Below, piece after piece: positions 52,498 to 62,762 of a DNA stretch of 64,000 nucleotides. The stretch spans positions 1,275,438 to 1,339,437 of the forward strand of contig NZ_CP128988.1 in the NCBI RefSeq assembly GCF_030406045.1. Reading direction: 5' to 3'. Each line of letters opens with the position of its first letter. Position 1 is the stretch's first letter. The notes beneath the pieces are model-generated. The model did not search any database. It was given only the letters and a program-made list of their open reading frames with translations, and was not told the DNA's origin. The stretch is from Thiohalobacter sp. IOR34 (GTDB taxonomy: Bacteria > Pseudomonadota > Gammaproteobacteria > Thiohalobacterales > Thiohalobacteraceae). The translations under genes were made by a program, and so were the position numbers.

Positions 52498-52592
52498 AAG
52501 GGAGCGGCAAGCTTGCAAAACTCCCTGGAGGCTTGGAGAGGCTGGCAGAATACCTGTGATAAAGCTTTTGAAGCATCAACGGAAAAAGGGAA

Positions 52593-53078
52593 GTGGATAT
52601 GCCGTTTCGGTGGCTGCTAAAACTATTGGGGCGTGAAAGAAAAGAGCCGGTTTCTGGCGGCCGGGCACTTTTCGATGGCCTTGAGCCGGACTTGCCCGAT
52701 TTCCTGCATGCAAGGCGCGAGATCGTCTTCGAGACACCGGAAATGCATGGCTTTCTGGTGCGCAATGTGCCAACGATTGCGGAAGGACTGTTTGGGCGCC
52801 AATCGGTTCCAGATGAGTTTCGCATCACCTTCCCTTACGCGCTGGTGGTTCTCGATATGGATACCCTTCAACCGCGCAAGATCGTTGCCCTGGAGAAGGG
52901 GGGCATGGGTAACCTTTTTCTTTGTCTGTACGCAGGTGATGCCCACATGAATCTGGGAAATGGCAGCGACCTCCTGGATCGTAATGCCTTCCTTGAACGA
53001 GCGCTCACTTTGGTATCTTTGGAGAAAAGCAGGCAAACATCAAGGTCGATGGGATTATCCCGGCAGAGGTGCGAATAG
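52593..53078 (+). CDS. Unknown protein of the type III-B locus, 161 residues
   Basis: No family recognised. The product (GTG at 52593, or ATG two codons later with AAGGGA upstream) starts MPFRWLLKLLGRERKEPVSG and then has an alpha/beta-looking core (ARREIVFETPEMHGFLVRN, ITFPYALVVLDMDTLQPRK, GGMGNLFLCLYAGDAHMNLG). It has no signal peptide and no Cys or His cluster. Codon use is less GC-biased than in the cmr genes, which hints at a different origin. It sits in the cas operon, 41 bp before cmr1. It could be an accessory factor or an anti-phage effector. It is not a shadow of another frame. Confidence 0.6.
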   Translation: MDMPFRWLLKLLGRERKEPVSGGRALFDGLEPDLPDFLHARREIVFETPEMHGFLVRNVPTIAEGLFGRQSVPDEFRITFPYALVVLDMDTLQPRKIVALEKGGMGNLFLCLYAGDAHMNLGNGSDLLDRNAFLERALTLVSLEKSRQTSRSMGLSRQRCE

Positions 53079-53118
53079 CGATGATGTTGATAAATTCCTA
53101 GTGAAGGGAGAAGGCTTC

Positions 53119-54087
53119 ATGGGCTACACGAAACGCGAATTGAGGGTGGGCTTTCTCACCCCGGCTTTTCTGGGCAACGCAGAACAATCGGGTCAGTGGC
53201 GCACACCGCCCTTCAAGCACCTGCTGCGCGAGTGGTGGCGGGTGGCGTGGGCGGCGAAAAACGATCCGGCGAACTGGAAAAAAATGCGTGAGGTCGAAGC
53301 CCCGCTTTTTGGCCATGCCTGGTGGAAAGGTGACAAGGACAAAAATGGAAGGTCGGTCAGCGTGCGCAAGAGCAGGGTGTTGCTGCGCATCGCCCCCTGG
53401 GACCGGGGTTCCATGAACGCAATGCCCGTCACCAAACCGGCGGCGGAACGCGCGCCGCAAAGCGCCAAGTACCTGGCTTATGGTCCTGAGGGTGAACTCA
53501 ATGAGAAGCCTGCCATTTCCGAAGGGATTCATTCGGAACTGCAACTGGCCTGGCCGGACGGTATGGCGGGTACCGAACATCTGGAAGAGACAATGAAACT
53601 CATCCAGGCCTTCGGGACGCTTGGCGGGCGCTCGCGCAATGGCTGGGGTTCCCTCTGGCTGGACGAGATAGAAGGACTGCCAGACGTCAACGTTTTCACC
53701 AGACCCTGGAAGGACTGTCTGGCGCTCGAGTGGGCGCATGCCATCGGCAGGGATGAGACAGCCCCCCTGATCTGGACGACCGGAGAACCCGTCAGAGAAT
53801 GGACCGCCGTCATCGAATCCCTGGCGGCCATTCGCAAGGCCGTCAATGCCGCGATGGATGGCGGAGCCCGAAAAGTCCTCAACCAACCCGTGGCCGGCCG
53901 GGGCGGGCGCGTGCCCAGCAGTCTTCGCTTCAAGGTGCGGAGAGTACAGGGCGGGCTCCAGGGCGTGATCTTTCACATGCCCTGCACCCCGCCAGACCTG
54001 GCAAGACATTCCCGAAAAAACGTTTTGGACGCCTGGCAGCAAACCCACGAACTGCTGGACGGGCAGTTCAGGAGGAGTTCGGTGTGA
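53119..54087 (+). CDS. cmr1: Type III-B CRISPR protein Cmr1 (Cas7-like RAMP)
   Basis: The 322-residue protein starts YTKRELRVGFLTPAFLGNAEQSGQWRTPPFKHLLREWWR, the typical Cmr1 beginning. It has the Gly-rich segments AFGTLGGRSRNGWGSL and PVAGRGGRVPSSLRFKV of the RAMP fold. Cmr1 binds the 3' end of the crRNA-target duplex in the Cmr complex. The ATG at 53119 follows GAAGGGAGAAGG. Its last 20 bases overlap the 3' end of the oppositely oriented vapC, so the two genes converge tail to tail. Confidence 0.85.
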   Translation: MGYTKRELRVGFLTPAFLGNAEQSGQWRTPPFKHLLREWWRVAWAAKNDPANWKKMREVEAPLFGHAWWKGDKDKNGRSVSVRKSRVLLRIAPWDRGSMNAMPVTKPAAERAPQSAKYLAYGPEGELNEKPAISEGIHSELQLAWPDGMAGTEHLEETMKLIQAFGTLGGRSRNGWGSLWLDEIEGLPDVNVFTRPWKDCLALEWAHAIGRDETAPLIWTTGEPVREWTAVIESLAAIRKAVNAAMDGGARKVLNQPVAGRGGRVPSSLRFKVRRVQGGLQGVIFHMPCTPPDLARHSRKNVLDAWQQTHELLDGQFRRSSV

Positions 54088-54472
54088 TCAGATTCAGACG
54101 GGATTCAACACCAGCGATGACCAGAAAGTCCCGATCCTGTGTCAGCAACGGCACGCGGTGCTCCACCGCCGCGGCGGCGATCAGGCAGTCGTGCGGGCTG
54201 CGGATGGTGATCCCCCGCCAGCGGCAGCGGGCGTACAGTTCGCCGGCGGCGAGATGGGTCTCCAGGGTCACCGGCAGGCAGGGCAAGTCAGAAAAACGTT
54301 GCCGGAGGATGGCCAGTTCCCGTTCTCCGCGGGCGCCATGGAGCAGCTCCTGGACGATGACAGGCAGCAACCGGGCCAGCCCCTTGTCGAGCCAAGTGTC
54401 CAGTTTTTCGGTGGCTGGCGTCCGGTGCTGTTTCAGCCAGTCGATCCACACGCAACTGTCAATCAGGTACAC
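54068..54472 (-). CDS. vapC: VapC-type PIN-domain toxin
   Basis: The 134-residue PIN-domain RNase has the acidic active-site set: Asp5 ([12 protein letters not shown]), Glu42 (VIVQELLHG), Asp95 ([11 protein letters not shown]) and Asp113/115 (TQDRDFLV). VapC enzymes cut tRNA or rRNA when not bound by VapB. The gene is antisense to the cas operon. Its start overlaps the vapB stop by about 14 bp, and its stop region overlaps the end of cmr1. Confidence 0.93.
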   Translation of the reverse strand: MYLIDSCVWIDWLKQHRTPATEKLDTWLDKGLARLLPVIVQELLHGARGERELAILRQRFSDLPCLPVTLETHLAAGELYARCRWRGITIRSPHDCLIAAAAVEHRVPLLTQDRDFLVIAGVESRLNLITPNSS

Positions 54473-54680
54473 GGCTGCGGGTGGCGTGGCGCTCGGCGAT
54501 GACGTCGTAGTCCGGGTCGATCAGGTTCATGCCTTTCAACTCCTTCAGCCTGCGCTGCCGGTTGCGCATGACCAGGTCGCGCAGCGCCATCTCCACCACC
54601 TCGCGCTTGGTCCGGGCACCGGTGGCGGCCATGGCCTCGGCCATCAATTCATCATCGATCACGATATTCGTCCGCATCAT
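54459..54680 (-). CDS. vapB: VapB-type antitoxin
   Basis: The 73-residue product starts [21 protein letters not shown] and has a ribbon-helix-helix DNA-binding N terminus with [19 protein letters not shown], then a C-terminal part that should wrap the toxin. The ATG pair at 54680/54677 is preceded by a perfect CAGGAGG. A -10-like TACAAT lies on the minus strand at 54697-54702, between this gene and the cmr2 start, so vapBC probably has its own autorepressed promoter. VapB binding here could also affect transcription of cmr2. Confidence 0.9.
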   Translation of the reverse strand: MMRTNIVIDDELMAEAMAATGARTKREVVEMALRDLVMRNRQRRLKELKGMNLIDPDYDVIAERHATRSRVPD

Positions 54681-54727
54681 ACACCTCCTGATGTGTATTG
54701 TAGCACCAACCCGCAGGGAGCACGCCC

Positions 54728-57628
54728 ATGAACGACGACAGACTCTGGCACACCAAGCTGGCGGCACGCCTGCACGATCCGGGCGAGAAGGCGCTGGTCC
54801 TGCTGCGCGATCCGGCCGGGCATGAGGGTGGCACGGTGCGCATTCTCAATGCCTGGCTGAATCCCGACCAGGCCGACGAACAGGCCGTCAAACGGGCCGA
54901 CTGGTGGGCCTCGGCCGCCGACCGCCCCCAATGGCCAAAGGATCAATGGGCGCAGGTGCGCTGGACGAACGATCCGGTCCTGATCCATCCGGTCAGTGGC
55001 GCCATCGTCGATCTGCGGGCGACAGGCCGATTGGCCGATACCAGCCTCGAAGACATCAAGGCCCGCAGCCTTGACCACTTCAAGGCACTGGCTGACGCGG
55101 CCGGGGGAGATGCCCGCAAGACCCTGCTGGCCTTCTGGCGCTTCGGCCCGGCACTGCGGGAAGAAGACGACCACGGCAGACTGGGCGCGCTGTGGGAGCA
55201 GCTTCCCGCCGATACCCGCGTGCCCGACCACTCCATCTGGGAGCATCTGGATCTGACTTCGGCCTTCGCGGGCGCGGCTGCCGCCGACGAAAAGGGCGAA
55301 GTGGCCCTGCTGGCCCTGGCCATCGGCCCGGTGCAGCCCTTCATCGAAGCCGCACGCAGCACCTCGGATCTCTGGGCCGGCTCGCACCTGCTCGCCCGGC
55401 TTGCCTGGGAGGCCATGAAACCCGTCTGCGAGGCCCTGGGACCGGATGCCATCCTGTTCCCGCGCCTGCGTGGCGTGCCGCAGGTCGATCTGTGGCTGCG
55501 CGAACAGGGCCTGACGGACGGGCTGTTCGCCGATGCGCCCTGGCAAAAGGGTGGCACCGACGCCAATCCCCTGTTCGCCGCGGCGCTGCCCAACCGCTTC
55601 GTCGCCGTGGTGCCGGCAGGGCAGGTACGCGAGCTGGCCGGACAGTGCGAGCGGGCGGCGCGCGAGTGGCTGCAGGGATTGGGAAAGACCGTCGTCGAAC
55701 GCCTGCTGGAAACCGCCGGCGAAAACCCCGACGACGAAACCCTCTACTGCTTTGGACAGATGCGCCGCCAGCTCGACGGCTTCCCCGAGGTGCACTGGGC
55801 CGCCGTGCCCTTCTCGCTGATCGCCACCGAAGGCAACAAGGCCAGTGATGTCCAGCCCGAACTGTCGGCGGCCATGGCGCCCTTCTTCGGGCAGGAGAAC
55901 GGCGGCTTTCTCGCCAGCCCCGCCTGGCAGGTGCTGAAGCAGGAAATCCAGCTCGAACAGGGCGTGCCCTTCTTCCGGCCCAACCCCGGCGTGCTCTATC
56001 CGGCCATCTTTGAACTGGCCGAGCGGGTGCTGGCCGCGGCCAAGTCGGTGCGCGCCTTCGGTCAGACGGACGAGCAGGGCTGGCGCTGCTCCCTCACCGG
56101 CGAGACGGAATGGCTCACCACCGACAAGGATCAATTGCACATTCCGCCGGGTAGCCGCAAGGACACGCTGTGGACGAAGGTGGCCGAGAAGAAGCCCTCC
56201 TGGGCCAAGAAAGGCGAACACCTGGGCGCGCTGCCGGCCATCAAGCGCCTCTGGCCCACGCTCTTTGCCGAGGAGGTGAGGGATGCCATCGGCAGGCCCA
56301 TCGGCCGCTTCGTCGTCTCCACCCACAGCATGGCGCTGGCCCATCAGCTCGACCAATGGCTGGAGCACGGCGGCCTGACCGCGGCGGGCTTCGCCGAAGC
56401 CGAGGTCGGCCGCGAGCGGGTCGCCTTGCCGCAGAGGATTCTGCTCCGGCATCGGAAGAGCAGCGGCTTCGAGCGCCTGATCGGCGATGCTGGCAAACTG
56501 CTGGCCCTGATGGAAGACGCCCAGGAATGTGACAGCGATACAGACGCCGAGCGACCGCGCCGGATCGTGCGCGAGACGCTGAAACAGAGTGTGCACGAGA
56601 AGCAAGGGCCGTCCTTCCGCCTGGAAACCTACTACGGCCTCTTGCTGATGGACGGCGACTACATGGGCGCCATCCTCTCCGGCGAGGACAAGCACACGCC
56701 CAGCTACCGGCAGAGCTTCCATCCCAATATCCATGATGGTTTCGACCAGCGGGCGCAAAACAACCCGAAGCTCGAGGCCTATGGAGATTGCAGGCGGGCC
56801 GTCTCGCCCGCGCGCCACATGGCCATATCTGGCGCGCTCAACGACTTCGCCCTCCACGTGGTGCCCCACGTCGTCCAGCGCGAATACCTGGGCCGGCTCA
56901 TCTATGCCGGCGGCGACGACGTGCTGGCCATGCTGCCGGTGGCCGATCTGCTGCCCGCCGCCGCCCGGCTGCGCGATGGCTGGTCGGGCATGGCCCGGTA
57001 CGGCAAAGTGAATGATAGCGACAGCCAGCAGAAAAAACTGTCATTGGACAAGGGCTATGCCTGGCTCGAGGGCCGGCTGCTACGCCTGATGGGCGAACAT
57101 GCCACGGCTTCCGCGGGGCTGGTGGTGGCCCACCACCAGACGCCACTCTCCAGGGTACTGCGTGAAGCGCGGGAGGCCGAGAAGACCGCCAAGGGCGTGG
57201 ATGGTAAGAACGCCTTTTGCCTGCGCATCCTCAAGCGTTCTGGCGGTGCGCTGGAAGTCGTGTTGAGGTGGAAGCAGATCGGCACCTTCAGAGAACTGGT
57301 CGACTTCCTGCGAAACCCCGACGTCTCCCGCCGGGCCGTCTATCACAGCGTGCAATGGCTGCGCGACCTGCCCGAGCCCGAGGGCGACGGCGCCATGCTG
57401 GCCGAACTTCTGGCTTACCAGTTTCAGCGTCAGGGCGGTGACAAAGCGCAGTCGCAGGATCTGGCGCACAAACTGACCGGCATGGCGCTCGACCAACCCG
57501 AAAACACGCGCCGCGCGTGGCTGGAAAACCTGCTCTCGGCCGCCGAGTTCCTCGCGCGCGAGACCCGCGCCACGCCGCTCGAAGTCTCCAAAACGGGACA
57601 GACAGAGGAAGGAGGAGAAGCCGCATGA
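54728..57628 (+). CDS. cmr2: Type III-B CRISPR protein Cmr2 (Cas10), cyclic oligoadenylate synthase
   Basis: The 966-residue large subunit starts [23 protein letters not shown], with an HD-type His16-Asp17. It has the Cmr2 signature [28 protein letters not shown] and the catalytic palm motif GGDD at 728-731 ([17 protein letters not shown]). Both are intact, so target-activated cyclic oligoadenylate synthesis should work and HD nuclease activity is possible. Its ATG lies 47 bp from the vapB start, and its upstream region is shared with the vapBC promoter. The Shine-Dalgarno is CAGGGAG. Its stop overlaps the cmr3 start as ATGA. Confidence 0.95.
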   Translation: MNDDRLWHTKLAARLHDPGEKALVLLRDPAGHEGGTVRILNAWLNPDQADEQAVKRADWWASAADRPQWPKDQWAQVRWTNDPVLIHPVSGAIVDLRATGRLADTSLEDIKARSLDHFKALADAAGGDARKTLLAFWRFGPALREEDDHGRLGALWEQLPADTRVPDHSIWEHLDLTSAFAGAAAADEKGEVALLALAIGPVQPFIEAARSTSDLWAGSHLLARLAWEAMKPVCEALGPDAILFPRLRGVPQVDLWLREQGLTDGLFADAPWQKGGTDANPLFAAALPNRFVAVVPAGQVRELAGQCERAAREWLQGLGKTVVERLLETAGENPDDETLYCFGQMRRQLDGFPEVHWAAVPFSLIATEGNKASDVQPELSAAMAPFFGQENGGFLASPAWQVLKQEIQLEQGVPFFRPNPGVLYPAIFELAERVLAAAKSVRAFGQTDEQGWRCSLTGETEWLTTDKDQLHIPPGSRKDTLWTKVAEKKPSWAKKGEHLGALPAIKRLWPTLFAEEVRDAIGRPIGRFVVSTHSMALAHQLDQWLEHGGLTAAGFAEAEVGRERVALPQRILLRHRKSSGFERLIGDAGKLLALMEDAQECDSDTDAERPRRIVRETLKQSVHEKQGPSFRLETYYGLLLMDGDYMGAILSGEDKHTPSYRQSFHPNIHDGFDQRAQNNPKLEAYGDCRRAVSPARHMAISGALNDFALHVVPHVVQREYLGRLIYAGGDDVLAMLPVADLLPAAARLRDGWSGMARYGKVNDSDSQQKKLSLDKGYAWLEGRLLRLMGEHATASAGLVVAHHQTPLSRVLREAREAEKTAKGVDGKNAFCLRILKRSGGALEVVLRWKQIGTFRELVDFLRNPDVSRRAVYHSVQWLRDLPEPEGDGAMLAELLAYQFQRQGGDKAQSQDLAHKLTGMALDQPENTRRAWLENLLSAAEFLARETRATPLEVSKTGQTEEGGEAA

Positions 57629-58764
57629 ACTGGCATGCCATCGAACCGCTGGACGTGCTCTTCCTGCGTGGCAACAAGCTGTTCGGCGATCCGGGCAGCT
57701 ACGGCGAGGCCCTGGTGCCGCCCTGGCCGTCGGTGGCCGCCGGCGCCATCCGCTCGGCTATCCTGGCCCGGGATGGTGTGGATTTCGGCGCCTTCGGCGA
57801 TGGCCAGGTGGCGCACGAGACCCTGGGCACACCGTCTGCGCCCGGTGCATTTCGCCTCACCGCTTTCCACCTGGCGCAATGGGCCGATGGCCGGTGGCAG
57901 GCCCTCCATGCCCCGGCCGCCGACTTGGTCATCGCCAAAACGGACGAAGACGGCATCACCGTTCACCGGCTGGAACCGCAGGCGGTGGCCAACGGCATCC
58001 AGGGCTCCATCCCCACCGGACAACTGCCCGTGATGGCTCAGCCCGAACGCGCCAAGCCCGATAGAGGCTGGTGGCTTACCGAGGCGGGTTATCGAATCTA
58101 TCTGGACGGGGGTACGCCGGAGCCGCCGGAAAAGGGCGAGAAGAAAAACCATCACATGATCCATTCGAACCGGCTCTGGCAGATGGACGAACGTGTGGGC
58201 GTGGGGCTGGACACCGCGCGCCGCCGCGCCGACGATGGCAAGCTGTTCACCGTGCAGGCCGTGGCCTTCCGGGTGGGGGTCGGCTTTCTCGCCGCCACCG
58301 AGGGCGATGCGCTTGGTGAAGAGACCCTGTTGCGCCTCGGCGGCGATGGCCGGGGCGCCACCCTGCGCGCCGTGGACCACCGCCCGCCCGAACCCGACCT
58401 GGAGGCCATCGCTTCCGCCGGACGCTGCCGCATCGTGCTCACCAGCCCCGGCATCTTCCCCGAGGGCTGGCGGCTGCCGGGCATGGACGGGGACGGCCGT
58501 TTCGAACTCGGCGGGGTGCGCGGGCGTGTCGTCTCGGCCTGCGTATCCCGCGCCGAGACCATGAGTGGCTGGGATCTTGCCGCCCGCCGGCCCAAGCCGG
58601 CGCAGCGTACGGCGCCCACCGGCAGCGTGTACTGGCTGGAAGACCTGAAAGCCTCGCCCGAGGCCCTTCGCAAGCTTGTGAACCACGGCCTGTGGCCGGA
58701 ACCGGGCTACGATTCCCAGCGCAGGGCCGAAGGTTTCAACCGCTTCACGTTTGCCACCTACTGA
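57625..58764 (+). CDS. cmr3: Type III-B CRISPR protein Cmr3 (Cas5-like RAMP)
   Basis: The 379-residue protein starts [20 protein letters not shown] and PPWPSVAAGAIRSAIL, the hallmarks of Cmr3. It has the Gly-rich HTGxG-equivalent region VGVGLDTARRRADDGKLFTVQAVAFR and a long C-terminal part with GIFPEGW. Cmr3 caps the crRNA 5' tag together with Cmr2. The start ATG overlaps the cmr2 stop (ATGA). Confidence 0.93.
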   Translation: MNWHAIEPLDVLFLRGNKLFGDPGSYGEALVPPWPSVAAGAIRSAILARDGVDFGAFGDGQVAHETLGTPSAPGAFRLTAFHLAQWADGRWQALHAPAADLVIAKTDEDGITVHRLEPQAVANGIQGSIPTGQLPVMAQPERAKPDRGWWLTEAGYRIYLDGGTPEPPEKGEKKNHHMIHSNRLWQMDERVGVGLDTARRRADDGKLFTVQAVAFRVGVGFLAATEGDALGEETLLRLGGDGRGATLRAVDHRPPEPDLEAIASAGRCRIVLTSPGIFPEGWRLPGMDGDGRFELGGVRGRVVSACVSRAETMSGWDLAARRPKPAQRTAPTGSVYWLEDLKASPEALRKLVNHGLWPEPGYDSQRRAEGFNRFTFATY

Positions 58765-59721
<957 letters not shown>

Positions 59722-59723
59722 AT

Positions 59724-60086
59724 ATGGCTCAGACACTGGAACAGAAACGGGCACAGCACGCCTGGCAGAAAGCCGGGGAAGGCGTTGCCAAATTCAACGA
59801 AGCCTACGTCAACGATGCCAAGGGCCTGTCGGCGCTGATCATGAATTCCGGCCTGATGCAGGTGATGGCCTTTCTCGAGGGCAAGGACGGACGCCACGCC
59901 TTCCTCGGCGGCCACCTGCGCGACTGGCTGCACGCACAGTGCGGCACGCCCATCGACTTCACGGAATTCATGGAACACCTGCAGCAGGCCAAACCGCAGG
60001 ACTACCGCAGCGTCCATGCCGAGGCCATGGCCTGGCTGCGCTGGCTGCGGCAGATGGCCCCGGCCGTCGAAAAGGGAGGCGCCTGA
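59724..60086 (+). CDS. cmr5: Type III-B CRISPR protein Cmr5 (Cas11)
   Basis: The 120-residue helical small subunit starts QTLEQKRAQHAWQKAGEGVAKFN and ends with EAMAWLRWLRQMAPAVEKGGA, matching the Cmr5 pattern. It forms the inner filament next to Cmr4. It begins 2 bp after cmr4 and ends 1 bp before cmr6. Confidence 0.93.
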   Translation: MAQTLEQKRAQHAWQKAGEGVAKFNEAYVNDAKGLSALIMNSGLMQVMAFLEGKDGRHAFLGGHLRDWLHAQCGTPIDFTEFMEHLQQAKPQDYRSVHAEAMAWLRWLRQMAPAVEKGGA

Positions 60087-60087
60087 G

Positions 60088-61209
60088 ATGCCCATCGCCG
60101 CCGTACCCGGATATCTGGGTCAGAATTTCGAAACCGCCTCGCCCGGCATGCGTTTCGGCATGTACTTCCGGGGCTGGAACCACCGTTTCGCTTTCGAGAA
60201 AGACAGGAAGCATGAAGCCGTCGAGACCGCCTGTGCGTTGAGCGTCCAGGACAAAAAGGCCCTGAACGCCATCCGCAAACGTCAGGACACCCTGCATGCC
60301 GCCCTGCCGGATGAACGGAAGTACCTGCTTGACGCCCGCAGCACCGCCCCCTTCGCCACCGGCCTGGGCAACGAACACCCGCTGGAAAACGGCTTCGCCT
60401 TTCTGTGGCCCTACGGCCTGCCGTACTTGCCGGGCAGCGGCGTCAAGGGCGTGCTGCGCCAGGCTGCGCGGGAACTGGCCGACGGCAACTGGGGCGAGAC
60501 GAAGGGCTGGACGGAGGCGGCCATCGAAATCCTGTTTGGCCCCGAGGACAGCAATGACGCCCGCCGTGGCGCCCTGAGCTTCTGGGACGTGATCCCGCAG
60601 ATCCGGGGCAACGCCCTGCAGGTGGAAGTGATGACCCCGCACCAGTCGCACTACTACCGCGGCGATGCCGCGCCCCACGACTCCGGCCAGCCGGTGCCCA
60701 TTTTCTTCCTCACCGTGCCGCCCGGCTCAGGCTTCACCTTCCACGTCATCGCCAACCCGGCCCTGGCGGGCGAGCTGGCCGGTTCCTGGCGCGAGCTGCT
60801 GCAGGCCGCCTTCGAACACGCCTTCGATTGGCTCGGTTTCGGCGCCAAAACGGCGGTTGGCTATGGGGCCATGCGTATCGATGAGGACGCGGAAGAACAA
60901 CGGCGTGAACACATGGTTGCTGCCCAGGAAAAGGCCCGGCTGGAGGCCATGAGCGAGGAAGAACGCCTCATCGACGCCGTGCGGCAGCAGTTGGAGGCCG
61001 ACCGGGCCGCCAACCGCAGGGAGCCCGGCGGCCCTCTCAACGAGCAGCGGCTACACCTCCTCGAGCAGGCACTGGAATGGCAGGATGGCCACTGGCGATG
61101 CCAGGCCGCGCAATTGCTGCGCGAGACCGCCCGCCACCTTCCTTGGTCCAAGAAGCGCAAGAAGGCCATCAACGAGCAACTCGCCCGACTGGAGGAAGCA
61201 TGTCCCTGA
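60088..61209 (+). CDS. cmr6: Type III-B CRISPR protein Cmr6 (Cas7-like RAMP)
   Basis: The 373-residue protein has the Cmr6 signatures GLGNEHPLENGFAFLWPYGLPYLPGSGVKGVLR, FGPEDSNDARRGALSFWDV, TPHQSHYY and AFDWLGFGAKTAVGYGAM, then a charged, partly coiled-coil tail of about 110 residues (QRREHMVAAQEKARLEAMSEEERLI) that is longer than in the shortest homologues. Cmr6 caps the 3' side of the Cmr4 filament. It follows cmr5 by 1 bp. Confidence 0.93.
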   Translation: MPIAAVPGYLGQNFETASPGMRFGMYFRGWNHRFAFEKDRKHEAVETACALSVQDKKALNAIRKRQDTLHAALPDERKYLLDARSTAPFATGLGNEHPLENGFAFLWPYGLPYLPGSGVKGVLRQAARELADGNWGETKGWTEAAIEILFGPEDSNDARRGALSFWDVIPQIRGNALQVEVMTPHQSHYYRGDAAPHDSGQPVPIFFLTVPPGSGFTFHVIANPALAGELAGSWRELLQAAFEHAFDWLGFGAKTAVGYGAMRIDEDAEEQRREHMVAAQEKARLEAMSEEERLIDAVRQQLEADRAANRREPGGPLNEQRLHLLEQALEWQDGHWRCQAAQLLRETARHLPWSKKRKKAINEQLARLEEACP

Positions 61210-61224
61210 CCTGCTGCGCTGGCC

Positions 61225-62760
61225 ATGTCTGAGTCATCACGACAGGGAGTACAGGGCGATACCGTGCTGGTCACCTTCCTCGGCACTGGCGACTACAGCC
61301 CGGTCGCCTACCGGATGGGCACACAGTCGGTGGAAACGGCCCACTTCGCTTATGCTGCCGCGACTTTCTACGAGGCCCGCCATGTCCGAGTGCTGGCAAC
61401 GCAAGAGGCCGAGGACCGCCACGGAGAGGGGATGCGGGCCGCCTTCGCCGGCCTGCCAGGCGTGTCACTGGAATTCCACGCCATCCCCAGCGGCAAGGAT
61501 ACCGACGAACTCTGGCGCATCTTCGACACGCTCATCGACAGCCTGCAGACAGACGGCCCGGTGATCCTCGACATCACCCACGGCTTTCGTACCCTGCCCT
61601 TCTTTTCCGCCGCCGCCATCGCCCACCTACGCGCCGTCGGCGATCTGTCCGAGGATTTCCGGGTGGTGTACGGTGCCTTCGATGCCAGTAAGGAGTCCGG
61701 CGTGGCCCCCGTCTGGGAGCTGACCGCCTTCCTCGACCTGCTCGACTGGGCGCACGGCGTGAGCGTATTTACCACCACCGGCCTGGCCGATCCGCTGCTG
61801 GCTGCCTTCCGCGCGCAGGACAGCAAACAGCGCCAGGCACTGGCCCGCGAAGGAGGGCGGAACTTTCCCCGGACCAATACCCTGGCCGGTGCCTTGGAAC
61901 GGTTCTCCAACGACTTTCTCACCCTCCGCATCGCCGCCATGGTCTGCGGCGATGGTCAGGAAAAACCTCGATCCAGCGCCCGGCAACTGCTCGACGCCAT
62001 CGAGGCTACTGGCAAGGAAGCCGGAGAGTTCCTGCCGGCCCTCAAGCCGTTGCTGCAACGCCTCACCAACTTGGCACGGGGACTCGAAGCCCCCTCGCTG
62101 CACGGCCCCGATGCCGACCAGGCCCTGGTGACACTGGCAAAACGGTATCTTGCACAAAAACGCTACGCCGAGGCGGCCGTTGTGGTGCGTGAGGCTTGGG
62201 TGTCACGTCATGCAACAAGTCCCGCCCAGACCAGTGCCGGCCGGGAAGGCTTCGACGAGGCCGGACGCAGGGCAGCGGAAGCCCGCTGGAACCGGGACTG
62301 TGCCGAGGCCCGCGCCGTTGCCAACGTGCGCAACGACATCGAACACGGCGGCTACCGCAAGCGCCCCCTGCCGGGCGACAGCATCCGCGACCAGGTGCGA
62401 ACACTGGTCGAAAACCTGGAGCAGACCGCCCGGGAACACCACACCCCGAAAAGCGCCGGGGATACCGTCGGCAAGACATGGTTCGTCAGCCGCCATCCCG
62501 GCGCGGTGGAATGGGCGCAGCGCCAGGGTATCGCCGTGGACAACATGGTTGATCACCTCGATCCGGAACAGGTGGAAGCAGGCGATACCGTCATCGGCAC
62601 CCTGCCGGTCCACTTGGCAGCCCGTATCTGCGAGCGAGGCGCCCGCTACTGGCACCTCACCCTGAACCTGACGGCAGACATGCGTGGCCGGGAACTGAGC
62701 GCCGACGATCTGGACGCCGCCGGCGCCCGGCTGGAAGCCTTCAATATCCGCAAGGACTAA
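61225..62760 (+). CDS. CARF-HEPN ribonuclease (Csx1/Csx2 type) fused to a C-terminal Csx16 domain
   Basis: The 511-residue protein has three parts. Residues about 12-180 are a CARF domain (VLVTFLGTGDYSPVAYRMG, VILDITHGFRTLPFFSAAA), typical of the TM1812/Csx2 group that binds cyclic oligoadenylate. Residues about 200-405 are a HEPN domain with the catalytic R-x4-H motif R369-H374 (NVRNDIEHGG). Residues 418-511 match the Csx16 (VVA1548, TIGR02620) family (WFVSRHPGAVEWAQRQGIAV, DHLDPEQVEAGDTVIGTLPV, RGARYWHLTL). Csx16 is otherwise usually a separate small protein, reported as a candidate ring nuclease. One chain would thus sense the messenger, cut RNA and remove the messenger. It lies 15 bp after cmr6. 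Confidence 0.88.
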   Translation: MSESSRQGVQGDTVLVTFLGTGDYSPVAYRMGTQSVETAHFAYAAATFYEARHVRVLATQEAEDRHGEGMRAAFAGLPGVSLEFHAIPSGKDTDELWRIFDTLIDSLQTDGPVILDITHGFRTLPFFSAAAIAHLRAVGDLSEDFRVVYGAFDASKESGVAPVWELTAFLDLLDWAHGVSVFTTTGLADPLLAAFRAQDSKQRQALAREGGRNFPRTNTLAGALERFSNDFLTLRIAAMVCGDGQEKPRSSARQLLDAIEATGKEAGEFLPALKPLLQRLTNLARGLEAPSLHGPDADQALVTLAKRYLAQKRYAEAAVVVREAWVSRHATSPAQTSAGREGFDEAGRRAAEARWNRDCAEARAVANVRNDIEHGGYRKRPLPGDSIRDQVRTLVENLEQTAREHHTPKSAGDTVGKTWFVSRHPGAVEWAQRQGIAVDNMVDHLDPEQVEAGDTVIGTLPVHLAARICERGARYWHLTLNLTADMRGRELSADDLDAAGARLEAFNIRKD

Positions 62761-62762
62761 AC

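Noticed and set aside
54677-56869. 730-codon minus-strand ORF opposite cmr2
   Set aside because: Shadow of cmr2; the cmr2 frame carries the diagnostic motifs and couples to cmr3.
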